Position numbers and translations under genes: made by a program. Positions 59,070 to 64,000 of a DNA stretch of 64,000 nt are shown here, one piece after another. The stretch spans positions 1,306,045 through 1,370,044 of the forward strand of contig NW_022985561.1 of the NCBI RefSeq assembly GCF_010093815.1, written 5' to 3'. Position 1 is the stretch's first letter; every line of letters starts with the position of its first letter. The notes beneath the pieces were generated by a model. It saw only the letters and a list, made by a program, of their open reading frames with translations, was not told the origin of the DNA and made no database searches. Source of the stretch: Pseudovirgaria hyperparasitica. Its lineage: Eukaryota > Ascomycota > Dothideomycetes > Acrospermales > Acrospermaceae.

Positions 59070-59447
59070 ATGATGCTTCTCGAGAACCTCCTCACGGCCT
59101 CGACGTTGGTAGGCCTCGTCTTTGCAGCTCCCACAACTCCAACTCGCAACAACGGCTCCCCTTGTGCTGCCGTGAGTTCTGCTGTCGCTGCTCAGCCAGG
59201 CGTAGCGACTCCTACTGTCGGCGCAGAGCTGGCTTATGAGTGCATCAACAGCGTGCCACTCAACAAGACGGCTGCCCTGAACCTGATCCAGGCCGTCAAG
59301 CCGTACTTTCGCTGGCAGAGCACGACCAGTTGGCTCAAGGACCCGCCGGCTGAGTACGTCGCAAAGGTCCAGGAGCCTGTCGACATCTTTGGAGAGCTCG
59401 ACGTGATTGAGGAGAATGTGAAGAGCAAGTGGACGAAGGAGTACGAG
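59070..59447 (+). pseudogene. 5' exon of a peptidase S41-family gene, truncated by repeat DNA
   Basis: 126 codons ending at a GTGAGT donor at 59448. Residues 1-20 form a signal peptide (MLLENLLTASTLVGLVFAA). Then come PCAAVSSAVAAQPG, ELAYECINSVPLNKTAALNL and WLKDPPAEYVAKVQEPVDI, the N-terminal blocks I know from fungal secreted S41/CPAF-like peptidase proteins, which normally run beyond 600 residues. No continuing exon is visible: 240 bp downstream a transposon terminus begins, followed by TA-saturated DNA to the window end. The catalytic part is absent here. It is a disrupted gene unless the remainder lies beyond the window in a very long intron. Confidence 0.72.
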
Positions 59448-59687
59448 GTGAGTGCCCTTTGCTTTCTACTGTATATCAGTCTTCTTCGTCTTCTTCTTCT
59501 TGTCCAGCCGTTGGAATTAGGCTCTTTGTTTGGTGGGAACAGCCTGCCTTGCTGTACAAAACACGGGCCTGAAGGCGCCACTTCCGGGGGGCTTTGTCTT
59601 GGCCGATACGCCCCAAATCTGCGAATCTTCCCGCCAATCTTCCCGCCAAAGATCTGCCAACTCACACGCAATCTCTCGCTAATCAGG

Positions 59688-59727
59688 AATCCGTTTGTCC
59701 ATAGTTACATGGGAAAGCTTGGCGCCC
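59688..59727 (+). mobile_element. Terminus of the same TIR family as the BUD22 element
   Basis: Begins AATCCGTTTGTCCATAG and continues with AAAGCTTGGC, nearly identical to the inverted repeats of the 31929-32391 element. The next 20 bp (GCACG, ACACG) also resemble it. The opposite end was not found in the window. Confidence 0.75.
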
Positions 59728-62700
59728 GATGCACGTCTGTGCCACTAACACGCGTTTTTATATATAATTAATATTTTACGGCATCGTCGCTATACTACAC
59801 GTATATAGAGTCTATAACTATATAATATAGTATATAAGAGTTAGTATATATAATATTTAGTATTTTTAACTTACTAACGCGTATATATATAGTACCCTAG
59901 GGCGTTATCTATCCCGATTCCATATATAGACGAATCAACTTCCTCCTATAATATAATATACCTATTAATAAGATTATCACTATTACTAAAGTTAGTAAGA
60001 ATAGAATATATAGGACGAGGTTTAACCTTAAGATATATAGATAGAGGAATAAACCGCAGTTAACACATCATAGTCCACCTCATTAACTAAGTAATTATAT
60101 AATACGATAACTACTTAAGAGACTACTTTATAAGAGCTAGCTATACCTTAATAAGATAGCTAGATAGATATATAAAGAGTTTAATCTTACTATATCTAAA
60201 TAGCTTCTATCTAAAGAGTTATCTAAGTAAGAGTAGAATCGTAAGCTATTAAAACGTATTAGTAGTACGCGCTTAGAGATAGTATATACTTTATACCTTA
60301 AGGATATCGCGGAGCTACTAGTAGACTCGTATATCTTCTTAGATAAGGTTATTTTTAATAAAAAAATTAGATAGAGACGTTAAGCTAGAGTACTAAAAGA
60401 ATAGACTCTAACTAAGATTAGTACTCTTAATCGAGAATCTACGTATAGCGTATATAGAGCTATTATAGCTAATGGTTTTATCTACTATTAGATAAAGGAA
60501 GGTTATTTCTTAACGGATAAGTTCTATACCTAGCTATAAGTATATCTATAAGAATAGGGTTATTGGATAGTAGTATAGTTAGATAGAACAATAGGGTGTA
60601 TTCTATTATAGAACAAATTACTACCGAACCCTTTTGGTAGGAATCCGAGAGTATATATATAAAGGGACGCCGATCTATCTAGCACGTGACTATTTACCGC
60701 CCTTTACGTCACCTCCTATCCCTATTAGCTAAGGTACGTATAGGTCGGGTCCTATCTAAGGCTAAGTCCTAATAATTATCCCTTCCCTCTAGGAAGCTAC
60801 CCTTAGCGACCTAGATTATTATCTATCCCTATATCTCTATCCTAAGTCTCGTAAGACCTTAGTCGTTCTCTACGCTTTATCTTAGATACTTACCGATATT
60901 CGCCGATCTAAGATTTATATAAGCGTTTTCCTAATAAACTAAATTTTATCTATCTTAACTTCTTATATAGGTGAGATTACCTAATTAGGCCTAGCGTATC
61001 ACGTGATATAATTAGATAAGCCTAGATACTATCTATATTAAAATCTTTTCTTAGAAATATTCCTTTCTTTAAAAAACTTCTTAACTCTTTATAGAGTTTT
61101 TTAGATTATTAGGTATATTACCCGATCCTTATAGATATAGATTTATATAGATTTACTATAATTTAGTGCGATTTACGTAATTTACTAATTTTCGTACCGT
61201 CCTTAGCTAGTAATAATATAATTCGTAATAATCCGTATAAATTAATAATAATCTTAATATGGTTTCCCGAAATCTTAATACTCTAAAGTAATTAGTACGG
61301 AAATAGGCGCCTTCGAATAATCCCTATCTCGTATACGTTACCGATATATTAAAAGCTATTAATCTATCCTAACCTAGGCCGGGCTCTAATAATCTAGCTA
61401 TATATTATTATGGTTATTGCTTTCCGTTATATATTACTCATAGTAGTACTAAATCTATAATATATAGCACTTACATGACTAAGAAGCGTTATTACTTATA
61501 GGTATTTAAGTAAGTTTAAAGAACTTTACGTAGATTTACTTATATTAGTATAGATTACTACTAGGCCTCTAGTAACCCCTACTAATAAGGAGCGTAGTAC
61601 TACCGATTATAACGCCTTAGAGAAGGCTTTCTACGAGCTATATATCTAAGGTAAGGGTTACGCCTAGGAGTACGATTCTAATAAGATCTATAAGGATTTA
61701 TCGGAATCTACTATAGCTATTATTACCGTGATTACTAGGTAATATCGTTTTTCTTAAATTATTATAGATTCTTACTAATATATATTAATCTCTATAATAG
61801 TACTAAAATCTCTACTACTTCGGACTTCTTTCTATATACCGGCGATATTAGAATTCCTAGAAAAGGTTCTAGTAAAAAGGCTAAGGTTCCTTCCTCGCGC
61901 ATGCTAAAGAGCCGTAAATTTAGGGAAGATAGCTCTAATCTAGAAGTTTCTATACTAAAGGTATATAGTTCTATACTAATCGTTAAATCTTTTCGCTAAT
62001 TTATATAATTCTTAGCGTGCCCGCGCCGGTCCGTCCCTCTCCGTCCCGGGTCCTACCGCTCCGTAGGTTTCTATAGAGGAGTTTATAGCTATAAGGCGCG
62101 CTATATAGAATTTATAGCGTCGGAATAAAAGGCTAGAGACTTATGTTATAAAGCTCTATACTATACTAAATAAGAACTAGTGGAAGGAATTAGATGTAAC
62201 TATCGCGGTAATTAGTACTTCTACTCCTACTCTAACTTAATTAGTTTAGATCTATACTAATCGGTACTAATATGTCTCTTTTATCTAGCGTTTTTAGTTT
62301 TTCGGTTTTAATTTTAAAGCGATCTTACTTCTTCTAGATAGATTAGTACGAGTTTATATAGATCTATATAGATCTTTATATTTTCTTTTAGCTTTCTTAA
62401 TTTTATCTTTCTTTAATAATAACTTCTTTAATCTCTTTAGTAATCTATACCGATCTATACCGATCGGCACCGATTTTCGATGTCTATTTCTCTTAGTAAA
62501 TCATTTTTCTAAGTCTTTTTTTTAGTTAAATTTTTAAAGTTCTAAGTTCGAACTTTCTAAGGAAGTTCCTTAATTCCTTAGAATATTTTAAAGATCTATG
62601 TCTCTTTTACCTTCTTCCTTTTAGACGGCCGTCCTCGGCGCTAAACTATACTAAAAAACGTCGAATCGCCGTACTTTGGCATAATTCTCTGCGATTCTAC

Positions 62701-62739
62701 GGCTTCCTTTACTAATCGCTACTTATATACTAATATCGC

Positions 62740-64000
62740 TGCTTTGCTAATGTTTATTATAGGTTCCCAAGTATCTTCGTTAGGATTATATCCTTTCTAA
62801 TGAATTTTATATAGCTACGTGCCATCTTCGGCGCGTTACTAGCTAAGTATCTACTTAACTTCGTAGATATCTATACCTTCTTACGTAACTACTTTATATA
62901 GTATCTATTCGGAACGATCTGGTAATAATAAGGCATGAAATGGCTCGAGAAGCGTAATATAGAATATATTATATATCTTTAACGTAGGAGGGAGTTATAA
63001 CTCAAACGCCTAGTTATTAATTACACGAGTAATCTTATATAGACCTATTATCGTATAGTTAAGCTTCTTCTTTAGCCTAATACTACGAATATTCTTGCTA
63101 TTTAGTAAAACTTTATCCCTAATATTAAAGATTATAGGTTTTCTACCCTTATTATAGTGCGATTTACTATAATTCGTAGTATCTTATAGTAACTTTATAA
63201 CGCTTCTTTACGTTTAGAATAGTTCTATAGTAATTTCTATTACTTTAACGTTAGGTTATTCTACTTTAAACTAAGTCCCTAAGAACTACGTATTATAGTT
63301 CTAACCAAAGTTTACTTCGAACAGACTTACGTAGGTTAACGTATATCAGCTATTATTATACGCGAATTCCGCGATATAGACTAACCTTACCTAGTTATCC
63401 TACTTATAGTTGTAATATACGCGTAAATACGCCTCGACTATCTAATTCTACCGCTCTATCTATCTATCTATTTATAGATAGAACGTAGTACTAAGTTTCC
63501 GCTTGATTCCTAGCGTATAGTAGAAATCCTTCTAAAATTTAGACGTTATCTACGGACCTCTATCCAAAACTATACTATTTAGTATACTATAGAGCCGGAC
63601 TACGTTACGGAGTAGTATATCTATAAGATCCGGTACTTAGATCGTCTTCCTTATAGGGATGTAGTATAATATCTTTATAAATCTATCTAGAACTACGAGT
63701 AAACTATTATAAATATACCTAGAATACTTACTTAGGGGTAGATCTATAATGAAATCTATCGATAATTCCTTCTATGCCTCCTTTAGCATAGGTAATAGCC
63801 TTAATTCGCTATATAGTAAGTGTCTATATACTTTCGTATACTGGTAAACGTTATACGTTTTTATATAGTCTTTTATATATTTATAAAGACCCAGCTAGTC
63901 GTATGTCCTTCGGATTAAATCGACCGTTCTTATAACGCCGAAGTGCTCTACTAACACGTAATCGTACTATTCCCTTAAAACATTAATTTATAAGCCGCCT
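62740..64000 (-). mobile_element. Degenerate Ty3/gypsy chromovirus pol 3' region
   Basis: On the minus strand, stop-riddled frames still show family motifs. The integrase core block NSLLVVLDRFIKILYYIP lies around 63630-63700. The integrase C-terminal block GDKVLLNSKNIRSIRLKKKL is near 63055-63120, and the chromodomain block GYNPNEDTWEP is near 62765-62810. Order and strand are right for a Tf1/sushi-type chromovirus. Nothing functional remains. The 5' part lies beyond the right edge. Confidence 0.75.

Larger units (their letters stand above)
59688..64000. repeat. TA-saturated, RIP-like repeat island
   Basis: From about 59757 to the window end the sequence is dominated by TA dinucleotides, with almost no open frames. 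It is the typical look of repeats mutated C-to-T in CpA context on both strands. It contains transposon remnants (listed separately) and runs off the right edge. Confidence 0.85.

Overview
The window looks like a piece of a filamentous ascomycete genome (Pezizomycotina, most likely a Dothideomycete). The signs are genes broken by short introns of about 41-60 bp with GT..CTAAY..AG signals, Zn2Cys6 regulators, an NLR-type NACHT-WD40 gene, eukaryotic housekeeping genes (proteasome alpha subunit, RNA polymerase subunit RPB5, GINS subunit Sld5, Cdc25), and AT-rich repeat islands that look like the product of repeat-induced point mutation (RIP). The class-level assignment is an inference from overall impression, not from a phylogeny. 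All exon boundaries were read by eye from splice signals and frame continuity.

Layout: 0-16 kb is accessory in character: a secreted histidine phosphatase, an MFS drug-type transporter, a fructosamine-kinase-like phosphotransferase, a 5 kb hydrolase-NACHT-WD40 gene with two frame interruptions, a small mitochondrial protein, a 3.5 kb gene-free stretch and a Zn2Cys6 regulator. 17-23 kb is core: proteasome alpha subunit (PRE9), splicing factor (URN1), an RGG-box protein and a conserved anchored protein. 24-30 kb is accessory: a secreted carboxylesterase, then a low-density stretch containing a four-exon gene resembling the fungal Tse2-type ADP-ribosyltransferase family. 30-50 kb is mostly core: BUD22, a CECR5-like HAD phosphatase, an aldo-keto reductase, CDC25, SLD5, a divergent acyl-CoA ligase / 3-hydroxyacyl-CoA dehydrogenase pair, RPB5 and PPM1. 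52-59 kb holds a fungal protein with a STAND-like N-terminus, a TMEM184/OST-alpha membrane protein, a second Zn2Cys6 regulator and the 5' part of a peptidase S41-family gene.

The last 4.3 kb (59.7-64 kb) is TA-saturated repeat DNA. On the minus strand it still shows recognisable pieces of a Ty3/gypsy chromovirus: integrase core, the integrase C-terminal segment and a chromodomain. A 42-bp terminal inverted repeat bounds a complete 463-bp AT-rich element that sits 23 bp upstream of the BUD22 start codon, and the same terminal sequence marks the edge of the repeat island that truncates the S41-family gene.

Functional links visible in the layout: three housekeeping pairs diverge from short shared promoters (PRE9/URN1, RPB5/PPM1, and the ligase/dehydrogenase pair, which could act in one acyl-CoA pathway). 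The NLR-like gene, the Tse2-like gene and the STAND-like N-terminal protein are the accessory genes most likely to take part in conflict or self/non-self responses. Nothing in the sequence ties them into one operon-like system.
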